In this document: positions 26,501 to 35,444 of the stretch, piece by piece | Layout: the number at the start of each line of letters is the position of its first letter | Position numbering within the stretch: the stretch's first letter is position 1 | Source of the DNA: an uncultured Geobacteraceae bacterium | Lineage (GTDB): Bacteria > Desulfobacterota > Desulfuromonadia > Geobacterales > Pseudopelobacteraceae | Assembly: GCA_903876875.1 (NCBI GenBank) | Contig: CAIRBT010000081.1 | Span: 1-60,227, forward strand | DNA length: 60,227 nucleotides | Reading direction: 5' to 3' | Program-made: the position numbers and the translations under genes | The notes under the pieces: generated by a model | The model's input: the letters and a program-made list of their open reading frames with translations, nothing else | What the model was told of the DNA's origin: nothing | Databases searched by the model: none

Positions 26501-27301
26501 TCATTTTTTAATGTCTTCCGGATGGAATATTACTTCAAACCGGTTACCAATGGATCCGGGGGGGGCAACAAACGTCTCATTGGCGAGATCAACGGCTCGC
26601 ATAACGGCCAGTCCAAAGGTTGCATCACCACTTGTTTCAATAATTTTCATCTGGGAGAGTTTCCCCTCTCCCGATATCACCAGACTCACCTTTACAAACG
26701 GCTTTTTTGATTTATAACTAATTGTAACTTTTAAAGCTTCGTCAAGGCGTGTCTTTATATAACGGCCGGGGTCGCCACTTCCCGCTGCCGGTGCGGGTAC
26801 TTTTCCGGTTCCCACCGCCTTTTTTCTCCCGTTCAGCTTTTTGAGCCGTTCCTCATACTGCTGAGCCTCAGCTTTACCTTGCAATCGGGCAAGTCGTTCA
26901 TTAAAGTCTTCTGCCGCACCCGGGGTTTCTTGAACAGGTTCAGCCCGAACTGCCGCCTTTGCGACCGGTCGCGCACTAACTCCCACTGCCGATTTGACGG
27001 CAGGCTTACCAGTCGGCTTGACTGCCGCCTTAACCGGCGAGTGTACCTGAACAGGAGTTTTCACCCGCACCGGTGGTGCAGGGTGTGGCTTCGGGGCGAC
27101 CGACTCCGCTGCAGCCGCAGGCTGTGGTTCCGGTGCGGGGGCGGTTACCATATCCACATAATAGGTCTCCGGCACCACCGGACGCGGAGGGGTCAACACC
27201 CCCCACCATGCCAGCAATAAAAAAACCGCCAGATGAATGACGGCTGAAACTATGAAACTGGCACCCACACCGGTGTCAATTTGTGGAGTACGGGAGGTCA
27301 T
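26501..27301 (-). CDS. tolA: TolA/TonB-family protein of the Tol-Pal system
   Basis: This 266-aa protein has one N-terminal membrane anchor (about residues 12-35, ASFIVSAVIHLAVFLLLAW). A long Pro/Ala/Lys/Val linker (about 50-125), a short helix and a C-terminal TonB/TolA-like domain (about 180-260, ISYKSKKPFVKVSLVISGEGKL without the break) follow. It transmits energy from TolQR across the periplasm to TolB-Pal. The start overlaps the tolR stop by one base (TAATG), so translation is coupled. It is shorter than E. coli TolA, mainly in the helical domain. Confidence 0.9.
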   Translation of the reverse strand: MTSRTPQIDTGVGASFIVSAVIHLAVFLLLAWWGVLTPPRPVVPETYYVDMVTAPAPEPQPAAAAESVAPKPHPAPPVRVKTPVQVHSPVKAAVKPTGKPAVKSAVGVSARPVAKAAVRAEPVQETPGAAEDFNERLARLQGKAEAQQYEERLKKLNGRKKAVGTGKVPAPAAGSGDPGRYIKTRLDEALKVTISYKSKKPFVKVSLVISGEGKLSQMKIIETSGDATFGLAVMRAVDLANETFVAPPGSIGNRFEVIFHPEDIKK

Positions 27302-27717
27302 TATTTGACAGCCGGATCCGTTACCATACCGAGACGTTCGATACCTGCACCCTTGATCTCAGCCATGGCCCGCACCACATCCCCGTAGGGCACACCGGCA
27401 TCGGCTTTGAGCAGCACCTCTTTCTTCTGTCGGGTAATAAACATGGCAGTCAGCCGTTTACGCAGATCTTCCGCCGGAATTTCGGTTTTATCAACGAATA
27501 TCCTGCCGTTTTTATCCACGGAAACAACCACCGCTTCCTCAGTCGGGGGTGCCATGGCCTTGGTGTCAGCCTTGGGGAGATTCACCTGCACCCCCTGCTG
27601 CATCATCGGCGCGGTAACCATAAAGATGACCAACAGCACCAGCATGACATCCACCAGCGGCGTTACATTGATCTCCGCCATGACACTCCGGTTATGGTTC
27701 TGTCCTCCCATGGCCAT
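27301..27717 (-). CDS. tolR: Biopolymer transport protein TolR (ExbD/TolR family)
   Basis: This 138-aa protein has a single transmembrane helix after an N-terminal MAEINVTPLVDVMLVLLVIF motif, which contains the conserved Asp for proton coupling. The periplasmic domain ends in RLGMVTDPAVK. It forms the proton-driven TolQ-TolR motor. It lies between tolQ (3-base gap) and tolA (1-base overlap). Confidence 0.95.
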   Translation of the reverse strand: MAMGGQNHNRSVMAEINVTPLVDVMLVLLVIFMVTAPMMQQGVQVNLPKADTKAMAPPTEEAVVVSVDKNGRIFVDKTEIPAEDLRKRLTAMFITRQKKEVLLKADAGVPYGDVVRAMAEIKGAGIERLGMVTDPAVK

Positions 27718-27720
27718 GGA

Positions 27721-28395
27721 TCACTTCCCCGCTATATTACGCTGGACAATATTAAGAAATTCCGACGAAAAACTGTCCATTTCATTTATCAAGACACGTA
27801 TTTTATGCTGAAAATGGTTAAATGCCATAACGGCAGGAATTGCCGCCACCAGACCGATGGCTGTTGCAATCAGTGCTTCGGCGATACCGGGTGCCACAAC
27901 GGCCAAAGAAGCGGAACCGCTTTTACCGATCCCTTCAAAGGCGGTCATAATACCCCATACCGTACCAAAAAGTCCGATAAAAGGTGATGTAGAGCCGGTT
28001 GTTGCCAAAAAAGTCAGGTATTTTTCCAGGCGGGTTATTTCCGAATTCGTGGCACGGCGGAGTGCGCGGGAAACGTTTTCCACGCCCCCTAAATCTGTAC
28101 TGAGCGCGCTGCTACTGGTACTCTTCGCGTCATTTTCAACAACTTTTTTCAGTTCACTGAACCCCTCATTAAAGAGCACCGTCAAGGGAGAATGGGCAAA
28201 ACGATCAACCTGAGAGGCTATGGCGTCAAAATGTTTTGACTTCCAGAAGAAATCCATGAAACGTTCCGATTCACTCTTGGCCCGCTGCACCTGAAAGAAT
28301 TTAAAAAGGATAATAGCCCAGGAAATAACCGAAAAGCTCAGGAGCAGCAGCAGAACAAGTTTCACGATAATTCCGGCACCGAGGATTATGGCCAC
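27721..28395 (-). CDS. tolQ: Tol-Pal system protein TolQ (MotA/ExbB family)
   Basis: This inner-membrane protein of about 224 aa has three membrane segments: one near the N-terminus (VLLLLLSFSVISWAIILF), then a large cytoplasmic loop, then two helices with TTGSTSPFIGLFGTVWGIM and EALIATAIGLVAAIPAVMAF, which are typical of the family. The open frame begins at GTG 28410, but that codon overlaps the GGAGG. GTG 28395 lies 8 bases after GGAGG and is preferred. It is the first gene of the tol cluster. Confidence 0.95.
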   Translation of the reverse strand: MAIILGAGIIVKLVLLLLLSFSVISWAIILFKFFQVQRAKSESERFMDFFWKSKHFDAIASQVDRFAHSPLTVLFNEGFSELKKVVENDAKSTSSSALSTDLGGVENVSRALRRATNSEITRLEKYLTFLATTGSTSPFIGLFGTVWGIMTAFEGIGKSGSASLAVVAPGIAEALIATAIGLVAAIPAVMAFNHFQHKIRVLINEMDSFSSEFLNIVQRNIAGK

Positions 28396-28485
28396 GGGTG
28401 GTACCTCCACATGGGTTAGAAACCTTAAAAAGGTAATACTTTAACCACGTCAAGTCAAGACAAAACCGTGCCACACGTAGTGAAA

Positions 28486-29682
28486 TCAGCGCGTTGGCAG
28501 TCTGGCACTAATGACATCAAGAATTACGTTGGCAAGTTGATCTTTCGTCATGAGTTCACACTCATGACTGCCCCCCTCTTTGAAGAGGAGGAGAGCCCTG
28601 TTGGTATCCACGTTAAAACCCGCATCTTCCTGACTCACATCATTGGCAATAATCATATCCAGGTTTTTCGCCGTCAATTTCTTTTCTGCATTGCCACCGA
28701 CGTTATCGGTTTCTGCCGCAAATCCGGCGAGAAAGGGACGCCGTTCCCGACTGCCAAGCAGGGCAAGAATATCCGGATTTTTCACCAGCTCCAGAGAAAT
28801 AGTATCCCCCTGTTTCTTGATTTTAGTGCCATTACGCATTTCCGGCCGATAATCGGCAACGGCCGCCGCCTTGATAACCGCATCACAACCATCAACATGC
28901 AACATAACCGCGTCCAGCATATCCGTAGCACTCACAACAGGAACGGCCTCAACCCCTTCCGGATACGGCAGTGCGGTCGGCCCACTGACCAGAATCACCC
29001 GGGCACCCCGGTGCCGGGCAGCCCGAGCCAGGGCATAGCCCATTTTTCCCGATGAGTGGTTACTGATGTACCTGACCGGATCAAGCTCCTCCCGGGTCGG
29101 CCCGGCGGTCACCAGAATCACTCTTCCGGCCAGATCCTGGGGGGTTAAAGCCACAACGGCGGCCTCAAAGATAGCCTCTGGTGCCGCCAACTTCCCCTCC
29201 CCTTCCCAGCCACAGGCAAGACGCCCGGAGACCGGTGCCACGAAATGATAACCGTGGCGACGAAGCTTTTCTTCATTTTCCTGATAGAGGTGGTTCCGGT
29301 ACATATTCACATTCATGGCCGGTGCGAACAGCACCGGTGCCGTGGTGGCCATCACCGTGGTGGTCAGCATGTCATCGGCAATCCCACCGGCAATTTTACC
29401 AATAATATTTCCTGTGGCAGGCACGATGAGGAAGAGATCCGCCCGGTCTGCCAGCGAGATATGTCCGATTTCATCTTCGCCGATCAGGTTGAATAGTTCG
29501 GTGTGAACCGGATGATTTGACAGGGCCTGAAAGGTCAGGGGAGCAATGAACTCCTGTGCCGAGCGGGTCATGATAACATGTACGTCCGCCCCGCCTCGGG
29601 TCAGGAGTCTGAGCAGCTCAACCGCCTTGTAGGCCGCTATACCGCCGCAGACGCCAAGTATGATCGTTTTATTTTTGAGCAT
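28486..29682 (-). CDS. coaBC: Bifunctional phosphopantothenoylcysteine decarboxylase / synthetase
   Basis: CoaBC carries out two steps of coenzyme A synthesis. The flavin-dependent N-terminal CoaC domain (about residues 1-180) contains GVCGGIAAYKA and the Asn motif PAMNVNMY. The C-terminal CoaB domain has VTAGPTREELDPVRYISN and KIKK...LELVKNPDIL. The length of 398 aa is normal. The frame opens at a TTG (29697), but ATG 29682, after AGAAGAGG, fits the family N-terminus (MLKNKTIILGVCGG). It follows the hydrolase gene by 11 bases and is probably co-transcribed. Confidence 0.96.
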   Translation of the reverse strand: MLKNKTIILGVCGGIAAYKAVELLRLLTRGGADVHVIMTRSAQEFIAPLTFQALSNHPVHTELFNLIGEDEIGHISLADRADLFLIVPATGNIIGKIAGGIADDMLTTTVMATTAPVLFAPAMNVNMYRNHLYQENEEKLRRHGYHFVAPVSGRLACGWEGEGKLAAPEAIFEAAVVALTPQDLAGRVILVTAGPTREELDPVRYISNHSSGKMGYALARAARHRGARVILVSGPTALPYPEGVEAVPVVSATDMLDAVMLHVDGCDAVIKAAAVADYRPEMRNGTKIKKQGDTISLELVKNPDILALLGSRERRPFLAGFAAETDNVGGNAEKKLTAKNLDMIIANDVSQEDAGFNVDTNRALLLFKEGGSHECELMTKDQLANVILDVISARLPTR

Positions 29683-29693
29683 GGAGCCTCTTC

Positions 29694-30317
29694 TCAAAAG
29701 TAGGGATTATTGGCTTTTTCGTACCCGATTGTTGTTGATACGCCGTGCCCCGGATAGGCTGTCACGTCATCGGGCAGGGTGAACAGTTTACTGGTAATCG
29801 AATCAAGCAGTTGCTGGTGGGAACCGCCCGGCAGATCGGTACAACCGATGGAGTCGGCAAACAGGGTATCGCCAGTGACAACGAGCCGTTCCTTTTCAAA
29901 GTACAGACAGCACCCCCCCCGCGTGTGACCCGGCGTATGCAGCACCTTCAGATGGCAGGTACCGAAGGAAATTTCCGCACCATCCTCCAGAAAACTATCG
30001 GCGGGGGGGGAATTTTGGCACTGGATTCCATAGTTGCGAGCCACCTCGGCGCAACGCTGTAACATCGGTTCATCATCCCGATGGATCATCAGGCCGGCAC
30101 CAAAAGCCGCCACCGCCTGCTGGTTACCACCGATATGATCAAAATGACCGTGGGTGTTAATCACCGCCCGGATCGTCAGTTGATGTTTACGAACCAGCTC
30201 AACTATCTGTTCAACATCACCTCCCGGATCAACCACGATCCCTTCATGGGTCGTCGGGCAAGCAATAACAAAACAGTTCACAGAGAGGGGGCCAACGGGA
30301 AGTGACTCAAATAACAT
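29694..30317 (-). CDS. Metallo-beta-lactamase-fold hydrolase (glyoxalase II-like)
   Basis: This 207-aa cytosolic hydrolase shows THGHFDH (the dinuclear metal site), [19 protein letters not shown] and YPGHG, the ordered motifs of the glyoxalase II-like subgroup. The glyoxalase II C-terminal glutathione-binding domain is absent, so the substrate is open. ATG 30317 ([14 protein letters not shown]) is favoured over ATG 30350 because CGAGAC lies upstream and the fold normally starts there. It sits upstream of coaBC in the same direction. Confidence 0.85.
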   Translation of the reverse strand: MLFESLPVGPLSVNCFVIACPTTHEGIVVDPGGDVEQIVELVRKHQLTIRAVINTHGHFDHIGGNQQAVAAFGAGLMIHRDDEPMLQRCAEVARNYGIQCQNSPPADSFLEDGAEISFGTCHLKVLHTPGHTRGGCCLYFEKERLVVTGDTLFADSIGCTDLPGGSHQQLLDSITSKLFTLPDDVTAYPGHGVSTTIGYEKANNPYF

Positions 30318-30390
30318 AATTTGTCTCGATTTCTGCCCCGTGCAGCGCATTCGGGCATGGATATATGATGGGTGTGCCAGTTACTGTCAG

Positions 30391-30418
30391 TTGACATCTT
30401 CGGTGAACATGTTAAACT
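30391..30418 (+). promoter_or_regulatory. Sigma-70 promoter of the rubredoxin gene
   Basis: TTGACA (30391-30396), 16 bases and TAAACT (30413-30418), about 70 bases before the rubredoxin ATG. Confidence 0.6.
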
Positions 30419-30486
30419 CCTCACATACCGAAGTCCCCTGTTCAGTTTCAACAGGGCACAATTTATCTCACAAGGAGCACACTTTC

Positions 30487-30645
30487 ATGGAACCAATGAT
30501 CTGTACCATCTGTCAGTATGTGTATAACCCCGCCGTAGGCGATCCGGACCGCGGTATCGCACCCGGCACCCCCTTTGAAGCACTGCCGGAAGATTGGAGC
30601 TGCCCACTGTGTGGTGCAGGCAAGGATGTTTTTGAACAGGAATAA
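30487..30645 (+). CDS. Rubredoxin
   Basis: This 52-aa one-iron electron carrier has the two Cys pairs CTICQYVYN and [12 protein letters not shown] that bind Fe, and the [18 protein letters not shown] core typical of the family. AAGGAG precedes ATG 30487; the longer open frame from 30340 has no support. It is monocistronic, with its own promoter. Rubredoxins of anaerobes often feed oxygen- or NO-detoxifying enzymes, but no such partner is adjacent. Confidence 0.96.
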   Translation: MEPMICTICQYVYNPAVGDPDRGIAPGTPFEALPEDWSCPLCGAGKDVFEQE

Positions 30646-30727
30646 TAGAATAGTGTGGGGCGGCTCCTCGGGGTCGCCCTCATCTCCCCTGAACCACCCC
30701 GCATACCTACTACGTTGCATCTTTATT

Positions 30728-31801
30728 TCAGGCTAGTTCCGGCAGAATGGTCACAATGGCCTGGAACAACTCATCCAGATCGGCACGGGTCATATCCCCC
30801 ATGTGGGCAATACGGAAGGTCTCCCCTTTTATCTTCCCGTATCCGTCATCAAAGGCAAAACCGGCTTTTCCCAGGTTGCTTTTCAATGATTTGAGATCAA
30901 TACCCCGGCTGTTTCTACTGCAGGTAAGAGTCTGGGAGCGATACGCTGCCGCCGGAAATGAAGCAAAACCACGATCCCCTAACCATGAGCGGACATAACA
31001 GGCGAGATCATCATGGCGAGCCCACCGGTTTTCCAACCCTTCGGCAAACATACGCTGCAGCTGGCAATCAAGGGCATAGATCAAGGAAATGCAGGGGGTT
31101 GACGGAGTATTGTTCTTGTCGTCGTTTGCCGCAAATTCCACAAAGTCAAAGTAGTATCCCCGTCCCGCCATGCCGGCCGCCCGCTGAAGTGCTTTTTCGC
31201 TGGCGGTAAACACCGCAAGACCGGGGGGAAGGGCAAAAGCCTTTTGCACCCCAAAAATACAGCTGTCAATACCCAACTCATCAACCGGAATCTTCAGGGC
31301 ACTCATTGATGATACCGTATCAACAATAAACAGCACATCGGGGAATTTCCGCATTACTTCGGCAATGTCAGCCAGTGGCGACATCACCCCGGTTGACGTT
31401 TCATTATGAATCATCGTCATACTATCGTATTTACCGGTGGCAAGGGTACGCTCTACCACTTCGGGAGTCACCGGTTCCCCCCAGGGGAAACGAATGGCAT
31501 CGGCCTCCTTACCGCAGCGCAGTGTGACATCGTGCCATTTATCGGAGAAGGCACCGTTGCAGAAGTTGGCACACCGGGTACCGACAAGATTACGAATGGC
31601 TCCTTCCATAACACCAAAGGCACTTGAAGTGGCCAGAAACACCCTGTTGTCGGTAAACAGAACCTTTTTCAGACCGGAGGTCACCCGACCATGGAGTTCG
31701 GCATATTCCGGCATACGGTGACCAATCATCGGTTGTGACATGGCCTTTAAAATATCGGGATGCACCTCGATCGGCCCCGGTATAAACAGTTTCTTGTGCA
31801 T
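30728..31801 (-). CDS. Class V pyridoxal-phosphate aminotransferase (serine/alanine-glyoxylate type)
   Basis: This 357-aa PLP enzyme starts MHKKLFIPGPIEVHPDIL. It has a phosphate-cup region TSSAFGVMEGAIRNL, the Asp motif FIVDTVSSMSALKIPVDELG and the Schiff-base lysine in GVQKAFALPPG. The fold fits alanine-glyoxylate or serine-pyruvate aminotransferases; the in vivo substrate cannot be told. ATG 31801 follows GGAG at 9 bases and is chosen over ATG 31834, which lacks a Shine-Dalgarno. Confidence 0.88.
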   Translation of the reverse strand: MHKKLFIPGPIEVHPDILKAMSQPMIGHRMPEYAELHGRVTSGLKKVLFTDNRVFLATSSAFGVMEGAIRNLVGTRCANFCNGAFSDKWHDVTLRCGKEADAIRFPWGEPVTPEVVERTLATGKYDSMTMIHNETSTGVMSPLADIAEVMRKFPDVLFIVDTVSSMSALKIPVDELGIDSCIFGVQKAFALPPGLAVFTASEKALQRAAGMAGRGYYFDFVEFAANDDKNNTPSTPCISLIYALDCQLQRMFAEGLENRWARHDDLACYVRSWLGDRGFASFPAAAYRSQTLTCSRNSRGIDLKSLKSNLGKAGFAFDDGYGKIKGETFRIAHMGDMTRADLDELFQAIVTILPELA

Positions 31802-31916
31802 GGGAAATTTCTCCAGAACGGGATTAGTAATCATTTTTAGTGTGGGGGAAACCTAACAAATGGAGGTGATAATGTCAAGGTTCGGAAGGCTGCCTCTTTT
31901 TTGTGGCGGGTAAACG

Positions 31917-31949
31917 CAGAATCCCCCCGCTGAAAGCGGGGGGATTCTG
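31917..31949 (-). terminator. Very strong stem-loop downstream of the NrfD-type operon
   Basis: A perfect 15-bp stem, CAGAATCCCCCCGCT with AGCGGGGGGATTCTG, closes a GAA loop. It lies 21 bases past the stop of the NrfD-like gene. No U-tract follows on either strand. It could be a terminator-like barrier or an mRNA-stabilising end. Confidence 0.6.
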
Positions 31950-31969
31950 TACTGAAGAGCTTTGTGTCA

Positions 31970-33277
31970 TCAGTGAGCCGAACTTCTCGGTGGTTTTTCC
32001 TCCGCCACATCAACAGAATCCTCCTGACCGGAGATAAACACCTCATCACCGATAAACCAGCCGATTCCGTTGTCGGCAACATGGAAATCACCATTAAGAA
32101 TCGGGATGGCAACCCGCAGCAGCATGGTGTAAATAAACAGACCGGTGGCCCAAATGCCCATGGCCAGCATTATCTCGATGTTGCTTGGTGAGTATTCATA
32201 AATCTCGTGTAACGTGTCCGGAATAAAGCCGGGGATAACCAATCCCATCCCCTTTTCAATGTAGACTCCGACAAATACCAGGATACAACCAAGAACCAAG
32301 GTCTTGTTATTGTGCCGGGTCGCTGGAATTAAAAAGAGGAAAAAAGCGACAATATTAAAAGTCATGGCGGTCCAGATATAGGGCACCAGTGCGGAGTGTC
32401 CATGTAATCCCTGGAACAGATACAAGAAAGAATCAAGGTGCACCGTGTCGGTGTAATACTCTTTGAACAGCTCGGCTCCCAGCAGCAGAAGGTTAATGAA
32501 CATGGCATATGCCATGATTTCAGCCACTTTTTGAATGGCTTCATCCTTGATCCTGAACTTGGTGTATTTACGCACCAAGAGGAATAGCAGCAACATGAAC
32601 GCCGGGCCGGAGCAAAAGGCCGACGCGAGGAAACGGGGAACCAGAATGGAGGAGTTCCAAAATGGTCGGGCACCGAGACCGTTATAGAGGAATGCCGTAA
32701 CCGTGTGAATGGAAATGGCCGATGGTATGGAGAGCAGCACCAGCGGGGTATAGAAGTTGTGATTCGGCTCCCGTTTGTAATAGAGGTTGTAAAGAATGAA
32801 GACCGAAATTGTCACGTTAAGAATGAGATAGGTATTAAGAACAACCACATCCCAGGCAAGCAGTGATTGGGGAAAATTGAGCCGCCCAAGCTTGGGAATC
32901 AGATGCCAGAAGCGTTCAGGATGTCCCAGGTCAGCGGTCACAAAGAGCATACACATGATAATTGCCGACACCGCCAGCAACTCTCCCAACACAGCGAACT
33001 CCTTGATGGGCCCCCACTCATAGACGTAAGCCGGAATAACCAGCAGTACGGCAGCAGCGGCCACCCCAACCATGAAGGTAAAGTTGGAAATATAGAAGCC
33101 CCAGGAGACCTGATCCCGCATAGCAGTAACCGCCAACCCCTGATCCAGCTGTTGTAGATAGGCATAACCACCAACGGCCATCAGCGACAGCAAAAACAGC
33201 ACCCAGCAGTAGTACGCCTTGCTCCCCTTGGAGACAAGAACCAGAGTTCCCGCAAAAAAATTGAGTATATTTCTCAT
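31970..33277 (-). CDS. NrfD/PsrC-family integral membrane quinol oxidoreductase subunit
   Basis: This 435-aa protein has about ten hydrophobic segments and belongs to the NrfD / HmcC / DsrP superfamily, which exchanges electrons between the menaquinone pool and a partner Fe-S protein. Recognisable stretches include WGFYISNFTFMVGVAAAAV and TADLGHPERFWHLIP. The C-terminal tail of about 50 residues is hydrophilic. It is the last gene of a three-gene operon after a tetraheme cytochrome and a Tat-exported Fe-S protein. The set resembles the Cbc menaquinol:cytochrome complexes of Geobacter. GGGAG precedes the ATG. Confidence 0.9.
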   Translation of the reverse strand: MRNILNFFAGTLVLVSKGSKAYYCWVLFLLSLMAVGGYAYLQQLDQGLAVTAMRDQVSWGFYISNFTFMVGVAAAAVLLVIPAYVYEWGPIKEFAVLGELLAVSAIIMCMLFVTADLGHPERFWHLIPKLGRLNFPQSLLAWDVVVLNTYLILNVTISVFILYNLYYKREPNHNFYTPLVLLSIPSAISIHTVTAFLYNGLGARPFWNSSILVPRFLASAFCSGPAFMLLLFLLVRKYTKFRIKDEAIQKVAEIMAYAMFINLLLLGAELFKEYYTDTVHLDSFLYLFQGLHGHSALVPYIWTAMTFNIVAFFLFLIPATRHNNKTLVLGCILVFVGVYIEKGMGLVIPGFIPDTLHEIYEYSPSNIEIMLAMGIWATGLFIYTMLLRVAIPILNGDFHVADNGIGWFIGDEVFISGQEDSVDVAEEKPPRSSAH

Positions 33278-33290
33278 TGTTGCTCCCTGA

Positions 33291-34214
33291 TCACGTTGCG
33301 TAGAAATAAAAGAACTTTGGTTGAGTATTGAGCTCTTCTTTCAGAATGAATACCCGCTTATGCTCGATGAGGTATCTGATTTCACTCTCGGGATCAAGCA
33401 GGTTGCCAAATTTACGGGCTCCAACCGGGCAGATCTCTTCGCATGCCGGATAACGTCCCGGTTGTTCACGGGTTCGCTGCACGCAAAAAGTACATTTTTC
33501 AACGACCCCCCGGGGACGGGGACGATTGCCCAGATAGTGGGTCACCGGATTCATCTCCGCCTTCGGAAGTCCCGGTTTTCCCCAGTTGAAGTGACGGGCA
33601 CCGTAGGGGCAGGCCGCCATGCAGTAACGGCAACCGATACACCAGTTATAGTCCACCACCACAATGCCATCCTTTTCTTTCCAGGTGGCCTGAACCGGGC
33701 AGACTTTGGTACAGGGGGGCTTTTCACACTGCTGGCACTGAACCGGCATGTAAAAGTGCCCCTTGGCCGGAACCTGCTCCGGGTTGTAATAGTGCTCCGC
33801 CCGAGAGAGATCAACCCCTTTTTCCTTATCAAGCTGCATAACTCTGATCCAGTGAATCTGCGGATCACGGGACTGATTATTTTCCTTGACGCAGGCGTAG
33901 ACGCAGCGGCGGCAGCCGATACAACGGGAGAGGTCAAGGGCATACCCATAACGAACCCCTTCGATGGGCAGCGTCGTCTTAACGGTGACTTTCTTGTCGA
34001 ACTCACCGCTGTACTTAGCTTCAAGACGATTGATAACCGCCTTCAGCTCATCCTTGTTAAGTTCCTTGAAGTGCTTTTGGAAAAACTCTTCCCACATGGA
34101 GGCTGAGGCATCCTTGCCCGGAAGGGCAATCAGCCCGGCTCCCGCAGCAACTCCCTTTAAAAATTTACGTCGTGACCGATGCTGGTCATAGGAATTCTTT
34201 TTATTGTCTGACAT
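33291..34214 (-). CDS. Tat-exported 4x[4Fe-4S] ferredoxin subunit (NrfC/DsrO/HybA type)
   Basis: This 307-aa protein has an N-terminal twin-arginine signal (SRRKFLKGVAAGAG), so it is exported folded to the periplasm. Sixteen ligand cysteines appear in the usual four groups: CIGCRRCVYAC, CQQCEKPPCTKVCP, CIGCRYCMAACP and CTFC...CEEICP. It should pass electrons between the NrfD-like subunit (13 bases downstream) and the tetraheme cytochrome (32 bases upstream). The frame opens at TTG 34220; ATG 34214 after GGGAG is preferred. Confidence 0.93.
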   Translation of the reverse strand: MSDNKKNSYDQHRSRRKFLKGVAAGAGLIALPGKDASASMWEEFFQKHFKELNKDELKAVINRLEAKYSGEFDKKVTVKTTLPIEGVRYGYALDLSRCIGCRRCVYACVKENNQSRDPQIHWIRVMQLDKEKGVDLSRAEHYYNPEQVPAKGHFYMPVQCQQCEKPPCTKVCPVQATWKEKDGIVVVDYNWCIGCRYCMAACPYGARHFNWGKPGLPKAEMNPVTHYLGNRPRPRGVVEKCTFCVQRTREQPGRYPACEEICPVGARKFGNLLDPESEIRYLIEHKRVFILKEELNTQPKFFYFYAT

Positions 34215-34246
34215 GAACAACTCCCTGAGAGTCTTAAATTTCCGGA

Positions 34247-34762
34247 TCAGTGCCGTGCCGCGTCGGGACGAACCGGCGGGGGGAGCGGCTTAAGCGATTT
34301 GAACTTCGGATCATGGGGATTATGACAATGGACACAAAGCAGATACTGCTTTTCGCCATTCCAATATCCGGTACGTTTACCATGAACCCCGACCTTCCAG
34401 TCACGGTACTTGTCACCATGGCACTGTCCGCACAGTCGATACGACTCGGAGAAATCAACCGGATCCCCCGAAACCAGTCGCAGGGTGTCCCGGTTTAACA
34501 GATTGTGGCAATCGGTACACCACCGCTCCCCTTCGGCATGATGGAGGACGATTTCCGTATGATATTCGGTTAATACCCGCCGTTTTGGGTTCGGCTTGAA
34601 GTATTTGTGACACTGGCTACAAGGGAAAATCCCCTCTGAAAAGGGGGGACGGGGCACCTCGAAGGTTTTTTCCGCTGCATACACCGTCACGGATGCAAGT
34701 ATCAACACCGATACCAGAGCGGACAGGGGGAACTTACGGCTGAAGAAACGGGATATTTTCAT
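34247..34762 (-). CDS. Periplasmic tetraheme c-type cytochrome of the NrfD operon
   Basis: This 171-aa exported protein has a signal peptide (FPLSALVSVLILASVTVYA) and four CXXCH sites: CSQCH, CTDCH, CGQCH and CVHCH. The proline-rich tail (LKPLPPPVRP) may contact partners. As first gene of the cytochrome / Fe-S / NrfD operon it is probably the electron entry or exit point of a menaquinol-linked complex. CGAGG precedes the ATG. It is divergent from the triheme/dodecaheme cytochrome genes across 310 bases. Confidence 0.9.
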   Translation of the reverse strand: MKISRFFSRKFPLSALVSVLILASVTVYAAEKTFEVPRPPFSEGIFPCSQCHKYFKPNPKRRVLTEYHTEIVLHHAEGERWCTDCHNLLNRDTLRLVSGDPVDFSESYRLCGQCHGDKYRDWKVGVHGKRTGYWNGEKQYLLCVHCHNPHDPKFKSLKPLPPPVRPDAARH

Positions 34763-35072
34763 CTTTACCTCGATTGTGGTGCTGCTGGGTTATAATCCTT
34801 CCGGACAGAGGGGACCGATACAAGTACACAAAACGGGTGTGCCTAAACACGTCATCATTAACACAAAAAAATTACCCTATCGCCATACTGATATGAGTCG
34901 ATCGAATTTGTCAACACAAAAAGTGCGACTCTAAAATATGGTTTTGCAGATTTACCTATTGATATTACCGAGTCAAGGGTGTATTTCTGTGCTTAAGAGG
35001 TTACCGACCACCGGATCTATAACAACTCTTTTGAGTTGAATAGTGAAGCTAAGCAAACAAGAGGAGGGATAC
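34763..35072. promoter_or_regulatory. Divergent intergenic region of the cytochrome genes with a palindrome
   Basis: The 310-base AT-rich gap separates two cytochrome transcription units. CAACTC-TTTT-GAGTTG (35023-35038) is a perfect 6-bp inverted repeat 34 bases before the triheme ATG, an operator or leader hairpin. TTGATA at 34959 is followed at 17 bases only by a weak -10. I see no small gene here. Confidence 0.4.
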
Positions 35073-35387
35073 ATGTCTTTTTTTAGAACAGCGGTTGCAA
35101 CCGTGACTGTGACAATCGTTTTTTCATCGGTGGCACTGGCCATCCAACCGGGAAAGACGGTATCGTGGAATACCCCCATGGGCAAGGTAACTTTTAGCGG
35201 TAGTAATCATGCGGCAATGCAAGTAGGTTGCCTGGAGTGCCACTCCAAAATTTTTAAAATGAAAAAAGGTTCTACCGAGATGACCATGGCAGATATTACT
35301 GCCGGCAAATTCTGCGGGAAATGCCATCGTAAAGGTGGCAGAGCCTTTGAACCAGAAGGAAACTGCGACATCTGCCACAAAAAATAG
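35073..35387 (+). CDS. Single-domain c7-type triheme cytochrome with an altered axial-ligand motif
   Basis: This 104-aa periplasmic protein has a signal peptide (RTAVATVTVTIVFSSVALA) and three CXXCH sites (CLECH, CGKCH, CDICH). It corresponds to one repeat of the dodecaheme protein encoded next. The domain usually carries FSHxxH before the first heme, giving two distal His ligands; here it reads FSGSNH, so the first His is Gly. One heme may therefore lack its normal sixth ligand or use another residue. GAGGAGG precedes ATG 35073; the upstream GTG at 35043 is not supported. Confidence 0.88.
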   Translation: MSFFRTAVATVTVTIVFSSVALAIQPGKTVSWNTPMGKVTFSGSNHAAMQVGCLECHSKIFKMKKGSTEMTMADITAGKFCGKCHRKGGRAFEPEGNCDICHKK

Positions 35388-35414
35388 GGAGTCCCGTTAA
35401 ATTCTAATTTGCAA

Positions 35415-35444
35415 TTGACGATGACCGTCGGACTATTGTATACT
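35415..35444 (+). promoter_or_regulatory. Promoter of the dodecaheme cytochrome gene
   Basis: TTGACG (35415-35420), 18 bases and TATACT (35439-35444). The palindrome GTATAC occurs at 35438-35443 and again at 35455-35460, so a regulator could overlap the start site. Confidence 0.6.
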
